Shown here: positions 20,662 to 31,239 of the stretch, piece after piece
Numbering within the stretch: the first letter of the stretch is position 1
How the letters are laid out: each line of letters opens with the position of its first letter
NCBI RefSeq assembly: GCF_036898095.1
Contig: NC_090726.1
Coordinates: 41,166,430 to 41,230,429, forward strand
From: Palaemon carinicauda
Taxonomy: Eukaryota; Arthropoda; Malacostraca; Decapoda; Palaemonidae
Direction of reading: 5' to 3'
Length of the DNA stretch: 64,000 bases
Notes under the pieces: generated by a model
What the model was told of the DNA's origin: nothing
Database searches by the model: none
The model's input: the letters and a program-made list of their open reading frames with translations, nothing else
Position numbers and translations under genes: made by a program

Positions 20662-20945
20662 TACAGGGGGAGGAAAAGGTTGAGGATCATGAGGTGAGGA
20701 AAAAAGCGAAGAGCGAGAAGAACTCCTCCTAACTCTCTCTCTCTCTCTAACTTGGTTGAATATTTAAGGAATCGAACAAATTCAAGTTCCGAAAGTCCGG
20801 CGCATTCCTCACATCGATCTTCCAACTGACAGGGTCTTTCCCTACAGTCAGAACAAGCGGTGTGAGGATCAACCGAGGCCTTCGGAATACGCCTATTACA
20901 AGACCTACATCGACTATGGGGTGGGGCTTGTGAAAGGTCAGACAT
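20661..20945 (-). CDS. Cysteine-rich N-terminal gag segment (DIRS B)
   Basis: Starts with ATG (MSDLSQAPPH). Cysteines at 13/16, 31/34, 39 and 45/48 form CX2C pairs with spacing CX2C-X4-C-X5-CX2C in the second half, as in E1. A zinc-ribbon-like fold is inferred. The frame then runs through an AG microsatellite (about 20733-20751, coding RERERE) and ends exactly where the long gag stretch begins. A change of one AG unit would fuse the two frames, and no ATG occurs near the start of the long stretch. I read this as one gag gene broken by microsatellite slippage. Confidence 0.65.
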   Translation of the reverse strand: MSDLSQAPPHSRCRSCNRRIPKASVDPHTACSDCRERPCQLEDRCEECAGLSELEFVRFLKYSTKLERERELGGVLLALRFFPHLMILNLFLPL

Positions 20946-21153
20946 CTTGAATCAAAGAGCTAGTCAAGGGGGATTCCAAATCAAGCAAAAGATCGTTAAC
21001 CATTAATCAAAACCAAATAAAAGCTATCTAAGCTAATAGAAAAGTTTCCAGTATAGCGAAAGCTGAAATCTTAGAGAAATACTTCACCAAAAATCGTGAA
21101 CAATACTCCAAAATCATAAGCGTATCCAAGAACGTCTTGCCGGAAGCACGACA
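20946..21153. other. Short 5' leader (DIRS B)
   Basis: From 21026 onward it aligns with the element-end-proximal part of the leaders of A (about 14250) and C (about 42035). The remaining 1.1 kb of the A/C leader is absent. Confidence 0.6.
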
Positions 21154-21326
21154 GAGGAAAAATTGAGGTGGTGTCAACAAGAAGTACTGCAGTACCTGGC
21201 CACAGGTGGCGCTGGTGAGTACACCCCCTTCTAGTATAGTGATAGCTGGCGTATCCCTTCCGTAGAATTCTGTCGGGCAACAGAGTTGACAGCTACATGA
21301 TTATCGGGTAAGTTTAATATTGAAAA
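21154..21326. repeat. 5' terminal repeat of DIRS B
   Basis: Reverse complement of the B 3' repeat, ending at ttaatattgaaaa. The flanking DNA to the right belongs to the TTAA element. Confidence 0.85.
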
Positions 21327-22151
21327 CTATTTATTATAAATATTTTAAAAAATTAAGTAGAAAAAAAAAAAGACCTGACATAAAAATTCATAAAAAAAAA
21401 GTTTATACATATATACACAATTCCTTTTAGGAATTGATTCTTGAATGTTTAGGACACATCTTGATGTATTTTGGATGAAGTCAGACCCATGGAGGTGAAG
21501 ATCTGAAATGAGAAAAAAAGGGTAACTTTTTTTGGCCAAAAAAATTTGTCCAAATTTCATGAATTTTTTTGGGTACCCAAATGAAATAGGAAGTGGCTAA
21601 TTTTTTTAGGGAATAAACATATGTTATCCTAAAATAGAAATATGTAAAAAAAATCTTCATTATTTTGTAAATTACATTTATATCAGGGGCCATATCTAAA
21701 GGTAATTTTTTGAGTACTTAGAAATTTCGTAAAAAAACACATATATTTTATATATAATATGATATTTATGCAGGTAAAAATATACCAAAATATCACAAAT
21801 TCTATAGGGAACAAGAATATATATAGATAGGGCAGCTTACGCTTCGGATATGTCCACAAAATGGCCGCCAACCACACTGACTCAGACTCCCTAATCTGCC
21901 ACTTGAAATGTAGGAAGGGTATGTCAATTTCAAGGTGTTATTTACTAATCTAATTATTATTGGATATGCATAAAAATTGTATGGTGGGTTGCTGGATAAT
22001 TGACGATTATTTTACGGCTATAAAATTAAAATTCTGACCCAAAAAAATTTTTTTGAAGGGAAATAAAATCGAAAAAAAAAAAATAAAACAATATAATATT
22101 TTAGCTAAAAAAAATTGATGATATTCAATCAAAAAAAAAAAGTAAACAAAA
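21327..22151. other. AT-rich interior of the TTAA-flanked element
   Basis: No transposase similarity. Contains an atggccgccaacc stretch near 21860 and many A/T runs. Small open stretches on the minus strand are A/T-rich noise. Confidence 0.5.
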
Positions 22152-24022
22152 TTTTCCGACAAATAAACATCTAGAGGAATCATTACTCTGTGATAGTTCC
22201 TTAGTACGTAGTAATTTTGAAAGAATTGGGAAAAAACGAAAAAATGGCAATCACCGGAAAATCGAACACATACCTATATATACGCCATATCTGGCTAAAA
22301 AAAAGATAGGCATGGGTAGCCAGATCATCTAGAAACACTTTCCAACACTATAAAAATATAAGTTTTGCGACACTACTTGCCAATTCCTTACGGTAACATG
22401 ACTAAGCAAAAAAATGCAAAACAAATAAAAAGGGGCACTCGCAGAAAAATGGCTAACATTCTAATATACGGCATTTCAGAAAAAAAAAATTCAGCCACGT
22501 GCTAGGCAAACCATCAAGGCACATTTTCCGACAAATAAACATCTAAATGAATAATTACTCTGTGATAGTTCCTTAGTACGTAGTAATTTTGAAAGAAATG
22601 GGAAAAAAACGAAAAAATGGCAATCACAGGAAAATCGAACACATACCTATATATACGCCATATCTGGCTAAAAAAAGAAGATAGGCATGGGTAGCCAGAT
22701 CATCTAGAAACACTTTCCAACACTATAAAATTATAAGTTTTGCGACACTACTTGCCAATTCCTTACGGTAACATGACTAAGCAAAAAAATGCAAAACAAA
22801 TAAAAAGGGGCACTCGTGGAAAAATGGCCATTCTAATATACGGCATTTCAGAAAAAAAAAAAAATTTCAGCCACGTGCTAGGCAAACCATCAAGGCACAT
22901 TTTCCGACAAATAAACATATAAATGAAATATTACTCTGTGATAGTTCCTTAGTACGTAGTAATTTTGAAAGAAATGGGAAAAAACGAAAAAATGGCAATC
23001 ACAGGAAAATCGAACACATACTTATATATACGCCATATCTGGCTAAAAAAAAATAGGCATGGGTAGCCAGATCATCTAGAAACACTTTCCAACACTATAA
23101 AAATATAAGTTTTGCGACACTACTTGCCAATTCCTTACGGTAACATGACTAAGCAAAAAAATGCAAAACAAATAAAAAGGGGCACTCGCGGAAAAATGCC
23201 CAACATTCTAATATACGGCATCTCAGATAAAAAATAAGACATGCACATGTTAGCCCAACCATCAAGGCACACTTTCTAACACATAAACATGAAAAAAAAA
23301 TCAACAATATACGGCAATTCCTTACTACGTAGTAAATTTTTACAAATATTGAAAAAAAACAGAAATTGGCAACCGCAGTTAAATACCCAATATACCAATA
23401 ACTACGTTGTATCTGACAAAAACAAAATCACGCATGGGTAGCCAGATCATCTAGACACACTTTCCAACACTAAAAAAGCAAAAGTTTTACGACACTATTT
23501 CGCAATATCTTACGGAAAAATGACTTGGCAAAAAAATGAAAAAAAATGAAAAAGGGACACTCGCGGTAAAATGCCCGACATTCTAATATACGGCATCTCA
23601 GATAAAAAAAAAGACATGCACGTGTTAGCCCAACCATCAAGGCACACTTTCTAACACACAAACATGAAAAAAAAAATGAATAATATACGGCAATTCCTTA
23701 CTACGTAGTAATTTTTACAAATATTGAAAAAAAACAGAAATTGGTAACCGCAGTTAAATACCCAATATACCAATAACTACGTCGTATCTGACAAAAACAA
23801 AGTCATGCATGAGTAGCCAGATCATCTAGACACACTTTCCAACACTAAACAAGCAAAAGTTTTACGACCCTATTTGGCAATATCTTACGGAAAAATGACT
23901 TGGCAAAAAAATGAAAAAAAATGAAAAAGGGGCACTCGCGGTAAAATGGTCCTCGTGGTGATGAACGACATTTTAACTAAAAAAAAAATCATGCACATGG
24001 TAGCCAAACAATCCACCAAGAC
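22152..24022. repeat. Five tandem copies of a 374-bp satellite-like unit
   Basis: Units start at about 22152, 22524, 22900, 23273 and 23648 (spacings 372-376 bp). Landmarks repeated in each are ccttagtacgtagtaatttt or its variant, gggtagccagatcatctaga, tttccaacac and ggggcactcgcgg. Units 1-3 are close to each other; units 4-5 form a second subtype (tttctaacacataaac). The array lies wholly inside the TTAA-flanked element and has no ORF. Confidence 0.85.
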
Positions 24023-24543
24023 TTTCCACAACTGATAACCTATACAAGTTGCACCATTCTACGACAATTTCATAATACGTAATAACTTTGATAATTATGC
24101 AAACTACCTTAGAAGGGTAAACTCGGTCGCGAACGACCCCGACGCGTCTCAGAAATCGGGGAAGGAGTACAGCTACAGCAATGCACATCTGGACAATACT
24201 AGAGCGTGTAGGGGAGACACCTCCTGCAGGTCGATCACCCACAAATTCAGTCACGGGGGTGAGTCGCGTGAGAAAAACCTGTTTTTTTTTGACGCTCGGG
24301 GTCGCAAACGACCCATCGTACCTATCCAGGGTTAAATTGCTCTAACAGCCTTAATTTTTGTCATAGAGAGGTCAGGTTGGTCTCATTCTCTTGGAAAATG
24401 TCTGAATTTTCTCAAAAAATCATCAAAAATATGGAAAAAATAATTTTTATAGCATTTTTTTGCAAGGACGTACCGGTACGTCCATGGGGGTAAAGGGATG
24501 GCTTTTGTGAAACGTACCAGTACGTCCTTTGGGGGTAAAAGGG
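24023..24543. repeat. Right end of the TTAA-flanked element
   Basis: Contains cgcgaacgaccccgacgcg (about 24128), its inverted partner ggggtcgcaaacgacc (about 24297), gtacctatccagggtt, two cgtaccagtacgtcc-like inverted boxes and the terminal tgggggtaaaaggg. Confidence 0.7.
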
Positions 24544-24547
24544 TTAA

Positions 24548-24950
24548 GAGACCTGAGAACTCGAACCACGTTCCATGGAGGAGGTCTCACTTCCGACTGA
24601 GGGCAGATAAGTTCATAACTACGTGTGAGTAGGGAAAGTTCCAGCGAAGAAAAAATGTCCACTCCTTTGAGCCTGAAGGCTAGACTTAGGGCTTTTCACT
24701 GCCAAGACAAAGGTGCATTTCTTCTCGCAAGTACACGAAGAACTTCGCTATTGCTGGAATAGTGGCATCGAGTGGAGAGATACCCCTTCCACGACACCAA
24801 TCACAGAAAACTCTCCACTTTGCCTGATAGACCCCTGCGGATGACTTTCGCAGGTGTCCAGACCTCCTCTCCACAACTTGTTGCGAAGATCCTCTCTCTG
24901 CGAGGAGATGCTGGATAGTCTCAAGGCGTGAAGCTGAAGCGAAGCTACGG
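24548..24950 (-). pseudogene. Tyrosine recombinase, N-terminal half (E2)
   Basis: Minus strand from about 24950: a LAERGSSQQVVERRSGHLR stretch matching ARGFSKEAARAIARARR of B, then GVYQAKWRVFCDWC and IAKFFVYLREE, a damaged linker, and PPPWNVVRVLRSL, which matches PGWNLDVVLRFL. The frame is interrupted around 24665-24690. The protein continues at 7571 on the far side of the TTAA-flanked element. Confidence 0.7.
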
Positions 24951-25320
24951 CTTTGTGAAAGATGTTGGCGTGTGGTTGTTTGAGTAGTTTCTGTCGCGGA
25001 GGGAGTTCTCTCGCAGGCTCCGTAAGGAGTTGCAGAAGGTCCGGGAACCATTCTGCGTGATGCCACAGCGGAGCCATGAGAGTCATCGAGAGGTTGACCG
25101 ATATTCTGGTCTTGTTGAGTACCCTCCTCATCAGACAGAACGGGGGAAAGGCGTATACGTCGATGTTGTCCCACCGTTGTTGGAAAGCATCTTGCCAGAG
25201 AGCCTTGGGATCCGGGACTGGGGAGCAGTACAGCGGCTGTTTGAAGTTCAACGCTGTCGCGAACAGATCCACAGTCGGGAAACCCCACAAAGTCAGGATT
25301 TTGTTGGCTACTTGACGATC
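24951..25320 (-). pseudogene. MT-like domain (E2)
   Basis: Carries FPTVDLFATALN, YCSPVPDPKALWQDAF, VYAFPPFCLMRRV and LMAPLWHHAEWFPDLL, aligned one-to-one with the DIRS B block. It lies within a frame open over 24748-25764, overlapping the recombinase N-terminus. Confidence 0.65.
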
Positions 25321-25802
25321 CAAAGACCACTCGGTACTATCTGAGACGCTCTGCTCAGACTGTCGGCGAGCACATTCCTTTTGCCCGGAATGAAGTGAGC
25401 CAATAGTGGAATCGAGTGGACTTCGGTCCATCTCAGTATCTCTACTGCAAGATGGGATAGCTGTTCTGAAAAGGTACCTCCCTGCTTGTTGATGTAAGCC
25501 ACTACTGTGGTGTTGTCGCTCATCACCACCACAGTGTGACCCGCCAGGTGCTGTTGAAACTGTTGAAGGGCCAGAAAAACAGCCTTTATTTCTAGCAGAT
25601 TTATATGGAGGCACTTTTCTGATTCTAACCACAGGCCTGAGGTCCTGTGTTGCAGAACGTGGGGCCCCCACCCTTTCTTTGAGGCGTCCGAAAACTGCAT
25701 CAAATCTGGGGGGAAGACGAGAAGATCCACTCCCTTTCGTAGGTTCTCGTCTGCCATCCACCACTGAAAGTCCGTCCGTTCCGCGAGACCCATAGGGATC
25801 AA
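25308..25802 (-). pseudogene. RNase H domain (E2)
   Basis: Complete domain in one frame of 164 codons: MQFSDASKKGWG (Asp), HINLLEIKAVFLAL (Glu), VVMSDNTTVVAYINKQGG (Asp) and NVLADSLSRASQ (Asp). It is the best preserved domain of E2. RT lies upstream, MT-like downstream. Confidence 0.78.
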
Positions 25803-26700
25803 GACGTTCGGGGAATCATGTCCTTGACTCCACCGGGACTTGAGTCGCCATTGCAGATCTCATTCTGAGACAACCGTTGGGAACTAGACGGGCCAAGGAT
25901 GAGAGATGGCCGAGGAGACTTAACCACGACTGGGCTGGGAGTTAGTCTTGTCTGAGGAAAGGACTTGCGACCTTCCTCAGCCTTGCTATCATGTCGTCTG
26001 ATGGGAAGGCTTTGTGGAGATTGGTGTCCAATATCATGCCTAGATATACCAGTCTTTGGGTAGGAAGCAGAGAAGACTTCTCGAGATTTACCATGATCCC
26101 TAGATCTTGGCAAATCCCCATAAGTTTGTCTCTGTGTCTAAGAAGGGTTGACTCAGTCTGCTAGGACCAGCCAGTCGTCCAGATAACGGAGGAGATGGAT
26201 GCCGATCCTGTGTGCCCACGAAGATATCAGGGTGAACACGTGTGAAAACCTGAGGTGCTGTGGAGAGACCGAAACATAGCACCTTGAACTGGTAGATCTT
26301 GTTGTCTAGGCTGAATCTTAAGTACTTCCTTGAAGACGGATGGATTGGGATCTGGAAGTACGCGTCCTTCAGATCCAGTGTGCACATGAAGTCTTGCGGT
26401 CTCACTGCGAGTCTGACCGTGTCTGCCGTCTACATGCTGAACGGGGTCTGCTTGACAAACCTGTTCAGAGCTGAGAGGTCGATGACTGGTCTCCAGCCTC
26501 CAGACGCCTTCTTTACAAGAAAAGAGTCGACTGTAGAAGCCTGGGGACCCGTCGACGACCTCTTGGAGAGCGCCCTTCTTCAACATGGTCTCGACTTCTG
26601 CCCAAAGAGCTTGCCCTCTTGCCGATCCCATGGCAAGAGAGCTCAACGACACTGGATTCGCTGCCAGGGGAGGTAGAGATGTTATGAACAGGACGCGATA
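25799..26700 (-). pseudogene. Reverse transcriptase (E2)
   Basis: 26100-26405 encodes RPQDFMCTLDLKDAYFQIPI and CFGLSTAPQVF; the YxDD region near 26180 is out of frame because of small deletions, and 25799-26113 contains the downstream SREVFSASYP segment in a shifted frame. Several indels make the RT inactive. This single-copy arrangement is the reference for the duplicated E1 region. Confidence 0.72.
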
Positions 26701-28083
26701 TCCTTGGCTGATCACAGAGACCGTCCAGGAATCGGCCCCGAGTTGCTGCCACCTGTCCGCGCAACTTTGAAGGCATCCCCCCAATCCTAGCGTTAGCGGC
26801 CTCGGCCACTTCCCCTAGGATTTTTGCCTCCCTTGGAGGACTTCTTGCCTTTCTTGTCTTTGACAGGAAAGGACTGTTTGGACACCATTGCCTTTGCTGC
26901 TACTGCCGGCTTCGTCGTCTTTGCAGGGCGAGGTTGTTGAGGTGCTGGAGGCTTATAAGGCTTTGATGTTAAAGCCCTCTGGAGGAGGGAGGCTTATAGG
27001 GCTTTGATGTTAAAGCCCTCTGGAGGAGGGAGGCTTATAGGGCTTTGATGTTAAAGCCCTCTGGAGGAGGGAGGCTTATAGGGCTTTGATGTTAAAGCCC
27101 TCTGGAGGAGGGAGGCTTATAGGGCTTTGATGTTAAAGCCGTCTGGAGGAGGGAGGCTTATAGGGCTTTGATGTTAAAGCCCTCTGGAGGAGGGAGTCCT
27201 GGTTGGACTTCCTCCACCTCTCAGCCGCTTGCTCTACATCTTTCGGTTCAAACATACTACTCCCCAAAAGGGAGGAATGTCTGAGCTTACTGACCTTCGA
27301 GTTAAATCTTTCAGACACCGTATCTCGGCGTTTCAGGATAGTATTAGCCCACAAGTTCGAGACTTGGTGGGCCAGAAACTCGACAGTACGAGTGCCTGAA
27401 AGAAGGAAGGTCTCCAAGGCCTTCCTGGTACTCTCCTTGGACAAGCCTTCGGATCGTATCAGGATGCCAACAGACTCTCGCCAGATATCCAGCCATGAAG
27501 TTGCCTGCATGGCACACTTTGCTACCTTCTCCTGGCAGAGGATCTCCGAGGCCGAGAACGACACTGGCCGGTTGGAGTGTCTCTCGAGAGGGACTCCCCT
27601 GGAGAGCTCTTCCACCGAGTGGTGGAGGGGAAGAGCTAAACAGGACTCCTCCATGATCTCGAAGTACCTCCTCTGGTGGACACGAGGAGGTGGGAGGAGT
27701 TTGTTTCCGGCACTGGAACGGCTGGAGGCGGCAAGCTCGGAGAGCTGGCTCTCGACCTTATCTCTGGCACTCTTAACCCCCTGGGACCAAGGCAAAGCCG
27801 CGCTGGCTTTAGGGGGCTTCTGGGTACCAAAGACTCGGTCCAGAACCATGTCCTTGCCTTCTCGAGGAGGAATCTCTGGATCCGAGAATCTGTTAAGGTT
27901 CCTCATCAGAGTCAGAACTTGCCAGAAGGCATGATCCAACTCTTGTGGCTCTCCTCCTGATGGACTAGCAGCAAGGTCTCCAGTCCCCAAAGGCTCTTCT
28001 TGGGGGGACTCGTGGATGTTCTCCGCGGGCTTAGCTGGCTCTGGTCTGATCCTCGAAGATGATTTTGGAATCGTCTTGGATTG
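26700..28083 (-). pseudogene. gag C-terminal part (E2)
   Basis: Main frame 27133-27990, 285 codons: HAFWQVLTLMRNLNRFSDPE, then VEELSRGVPLERHSNRPV, AMQATSWLDIWRESVGIL and RTVEFLAHQVSNLW, and a basic end LTSKPYKPPSSRRL. The general order resembles the conserved C-terminal half of B gag. It is cut upstream by the LINE at about 28084 and downstream by the 41-bp repeat array that shifts its frame. Confidence 0.6.
26951..27195. repeat. Six copies of a 41-bp tandem repeat
   Basis: gctttgatgt recurs at 26960, 27001, 27042, 27083, 27124 and 27165, a strict 41-bp period. Units contain gttaaagccctctggagg. Five extra units add 205 bp, not a multiple of three, so the expansion itself breaks the gag frame. 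Confidence 0.9.
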
Positions 28084-28297
28084 AATTGAATATAGGATTT
28101 AGGCATAAAGCAAAGCACTGGGACATCAAAGGCCATTCAGCGCTATATAACGAAAATCATTCAATCATATCTGTACACTCACACCATTTAGTATCATTTT
28201 AACCTTTAATACAAATTGCAACACTTTCATACAATAAAATCTAGATGTGAAATAAATAGGGATTAAAAGGGTAAAATAAATAAATTAATAAAATCAA
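28084..28297. other. 3' UTR and tail of the LINE
   Basis: Includes a gcactgggacatcaaaggcc...ttcagcgct motif on the plus strand (about 28110-28143) and a terminal ATTGA repeat. A related motif (agcgctgggaggccattcag) stands alone near 62943. Confidence 0.6.
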
Positions 28298-29837
28298 TTA
28301 TAGCTCGTAATATAACCCAATACTTTGTATAAATTTTCTCAAGTTCAGGGTATTACAGTTTTCCCCCAGTATATCTCTTAAAGGTTTGTCCTGGAGTAAA
28401 TGTGTCCTCCTCTGAAGATTAAAAACAGGACAATCGACTAAAATATGTTTAACATCCATTGTCACTTGACAAGTATTACAAAGAGGGGCCTGTCTCCCTT
28501 CCCCACTCTTCATTAAATAATTGTGCGTTGCATGTGTATGGCCAATATGCAGCCTAGTTAAAATAATGGTATCCCTTCTACTTGTAGAATTACAAGATGA
28601 CCATTTCTCCACCAATGGGTGGATTTGTTTCAATTTTGTATTGGTGGTCAGTTCAGACCATCGAGCTTGCCACTTATTTTTACAGTAAAGATGAATCTCA
28701 CTTTTAAGATCTTTGTAAGGAATACTCAAGGGGGATGGATTACTTAGCCCTGAAGCTTCCTTTGCTGCCTTATCTACTTGTTCATTTCCATCCACCCCAA
28801 CATGGGCAGGGACCCAACAGAAGTGAACACTGATACTCTTCCTAGACTGCAGAAGTACTAACCAGTCCTGCACCTCTTGTACTAGATGATGGCCAGGCAT
28901 AATTTGTTTTAATGAGTGTAAAACACTATTGGAATCCGTAAAAATTGTATAAAAACTATTTTGGTTGCCATTTTTAAAAATATGTTGGACTGCGATAATT
29001 GTTGCGTACAGCTCAGCAGTAAATATTGAACAAGAGGATGGGAGTTTCCTTCTAATAACAATATCCCCCACCACAGCTGCACTTCCAACTCCTGCAGCCG
29101 ATTTGGAGCCATCTGTAAAAACATGTTTCCCATGATGTTGAGCAGCATGATTTAAAAACTCACTTTTCATTACCCTACTAGGTAATGTATTTTTCCCTCC
29201 TGCCATAAAACATACTTTAACAGGTGGATTACACCAAGGAGGAGACTTGGGATATCCTACCTCTGCTATCTGTGCTGTTAACAAGCCTACTTCTATAGCA
29301 TCATTTTTCAGCTGTACTTCCAAAGGCTTAGGCACTCTAGATCTATTAGGAGCCCGATCTAAAGGCGCCCTAACATATTTACAGTTAGGATTGTTTCTCA
29401 CAGCAAGGGACCTAGCTAAAAACCTCAAACTCAACTCCTCTCTGCGAATGGAAAGGGGAGGTATGCCAGAATCAACATAGAGACTGTCAATGGGAGATAT
29501 TCTGTAAGCACCTGAGCAGATGCGAAGCCCAGCATTGTGAACAATATCAAGTTTTCCAAGTAAAGTCTTTGTAGCTGACCCATATATTTGGCATGCATAG
29601 TCTAACTTGCTCAGACACAAAGATGTATAAATTCTAAGCAAAGTTGTTCTATCAGCACCCCAATCAAAATGCGATACCACTTTCAGAATGTTCAGGGACT
29701 TCTTAACCCTGATAGATAGGTCATTTATATGGGGACCAAATGTCATTTTCTTGTCGAAAATGACTCCAAGAAACTTGACATTATCCTCATATGGCAAAAT
29801 GCAATCATTTAAGAAAAGGGTGGGGATCTCTTCCCTT
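28298..29837 (-). pseudogene. LINE ORF2, RT C-terminus and RNase H
   Basis: Part of a 586-codon open stretch. The first section (to about 29350) is the RT thumb/connection, with a LGVIFDKKMTFGPHI motif typical of LINE RT and LSKLDYACQIYGSA. RNase H follows at about 28720-29130: KHVFTDGSKSAAGVGSA (Asp), FTAELYATIIAV (Glu), TIFTDSNSVLHSL (Asp) and VPAHVGVDGNEQVDKAA (His and Asp). A cysteine/histidine motif (CNTCQVTMDVKHILVDC) near the end is the usual C-terminal zinc-binding box of this group. This part of ORF2 is intact. Confidence 0.82.
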
Positions 29838-30698
29838 TTACGAGTATGAGTAAAGCAAATGGCTTTGGTCTTCTGAGGAGAAAACATGAATCCACGAGAA
29901 TTTGCCCATGCGGAAGCAGCATTTATTGCAATTTTGAAGATTTTGGCAAGCTTGTAGTGCAGATGATCCACTACAATAAATTGCAAAGTTATCGACAAAT
30001 AGTGATCCTTGTATGCCAGGAGGTATGGGACTAATGAGACTATTAATAGCAACAGCAAACAAGGTCACACTCAATATGCTGCCTTGGGGGACACCACCTT
30101 CTTGCATGTAGGATGAAGATAGTTCTGACCCTACTCTCACTTTAATCGAGCGGTTTGATGAAAATTCTTCAATAAAAGAGAACATATGTCCTCCTATACC
30201 CCACAAGGCCAATTGCTTTAAAATACCACCCCTCCAGGTGGTGTCATATGCCTTTTCAAGGTCAACAAAGACAACCACCACCTGGTTTTGGTTAGAAAAG
30301 GCATTTGAAATTTCCCTTGATAACATCAGCAAAGGGTCTAGAGTACTTCGGTTCTTCCTAAAATCAAACTGTCTGTTAGATAAAAGATTTTTTGATTCTA
30401 GATACCACACATGTCTGTTGTTGATCATTCTCTCAAATAGTTTGCATATGCAACTGGTCAAGGATATGGGCCTATAACTAGATGGCAGTTCTGGGTCTTT
30501 ACCAGACTTGTGGCCTGGAATTACAATTGAAGTATGCCAGGAATCAGGAACTGTATGGGAAGCCCATAGACCATTAAAGGTTTCTAATAAAAATTCCTTG
30601 GTATCCACTGGAATATGTGATATCATTTCATACTGGATGCCATCCTCACCTGGGACAGTTAAAGAAGAGCTAGAGATAGCATTTTGCATCTCCTCCAT
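29838..30698 (-). pseudogene. LINE ORF2, reverse transcriptase palm
   Basis: Motifs: PGEDGIQYEM, SSYRPISLTSCICKLFERMI, a VVVVFVDLEKAYDTTWR box (motif A Asp), GGVPQGSILSVTLFAVAIN (motif B) and SLFVDNFAIYC at the place of the catalytic FADD. The second Asp has become Asn. The frame then changes before the section at 28298-29837 continues. Upstream, 30836-31231 encodes the linker between endonuclease and RT with WWSKECANARK and WDKIRKLQGK. Confidence 0.8.
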
Positions 30699-30835
30699 AC
30701 TAAAAGGCAGGTTAAAAGCTTCAGTATTTGAAGAAGCAGGAGGAACAACAGATGTTGATGCTATAATTTGGGGAAATGCTGGGGAATAGTTGTCAGCACT
30801 TGATACATGGGCAAAGTGCTTAGCAAGAACCTCTG

Positions 30836-31231
30836 CTACATCTTTGGGGTCAGATATATATATCTATTATTTTCCCTTAATATTGGTAGAGGCTTAGGGA
30901 CGAATTTGCCTTGAAGTTTTCTAATCTTGTCCCATATTTCCTTTGAAGGAGTTTTGGTATTAATATTAGATATATATTTCTTCCAAGATGCTCTCTTTGC
31001 TTTTTTAAAAGTTCTATTTTGTTTGGCACAGGCTCTGAGGTACGCTATTCTATCTGCTACATAGTTTGTTCTCAAGTATCTTCTGAAGTAAGTTCGGGTC
31101 ACTTTTCTTGCGTTGGCACATTCTTTACTCCACCAAGGAACTACAGAGCGATGGGGTAAACCGCATGTTTTAGGTATAAACTTGCTAGCATTATCATCTA
31201 TAATATTTTCAAGATGTTGATAGGCATGCAC
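30836..31231 (-). pseudogene. LINE ORF2, endonuclease-RT linker
   Basis: A 131-codon frame with VVPWWSKECANARKVTRTY and SNINTKTPSKEIWDKIRK, the classic linker between APE and RT in I/Jockey-type elements. It is separated by frame changes from both neighbours. Confidence 0.7.
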
Positions 31232-31239
31232 TGGAGATG

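Larger units (their letters stand above)
14541..21326 (-). mobile_element. DIRS-like retrotransposon B (best preserved copy)
   Basis: The paired terminal repeats (14541-14735 and 21154-21326) share private variants such as gataatcat and agctatcactatactag. The element contains long open frames for gag, for RT/RNase H/MT and for recombinase. Two defects are visible: a stop codon in the recombinase, and a likely slip in an AG microsatellite at the start of gag. It has a short 5' leader (about 0.35 kb) instead of the 1.2-kb leader of A and C. It sits directly behind A in the same orientation. Confidence 0.9.
7572..24547. mobile_element. piggyBac-like non-autonomous element (TTAA-flanked), carrying nested DIRS A and B
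   Basis: TTAA at 7572-7575 and 24544-24547 flank 14-bp terminal inverted repeats: cccttttaccccca at 7576-7589 and its complement at 24530-24543. Subterminal inverted segments follow (aaccctggataggtac near 7669 against gtacctatccagggtt near 24321), plus a gcgaacgaccccgacg motif on both sides. TTAA target duplication and CCC-type termini are hallmarks of piggyBac elements. No transposase was found, so it is non-autonomous. Without A and B the element is about 3.5 kb. It interrupts the E2 recombinase between LRSL and PPYEPL codons. Confidence 0.78.

Noticed and set aside
22152..24022. CRISPR-like array
   Set aside because: Units of 374 bp are contiguous satellite copies without unique spacers; the DNA is eukaryotic.
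27203..27934. 243-codon plus-strand ORF
   Set aside because: Antisense to E2 gag; no similarity of its own.
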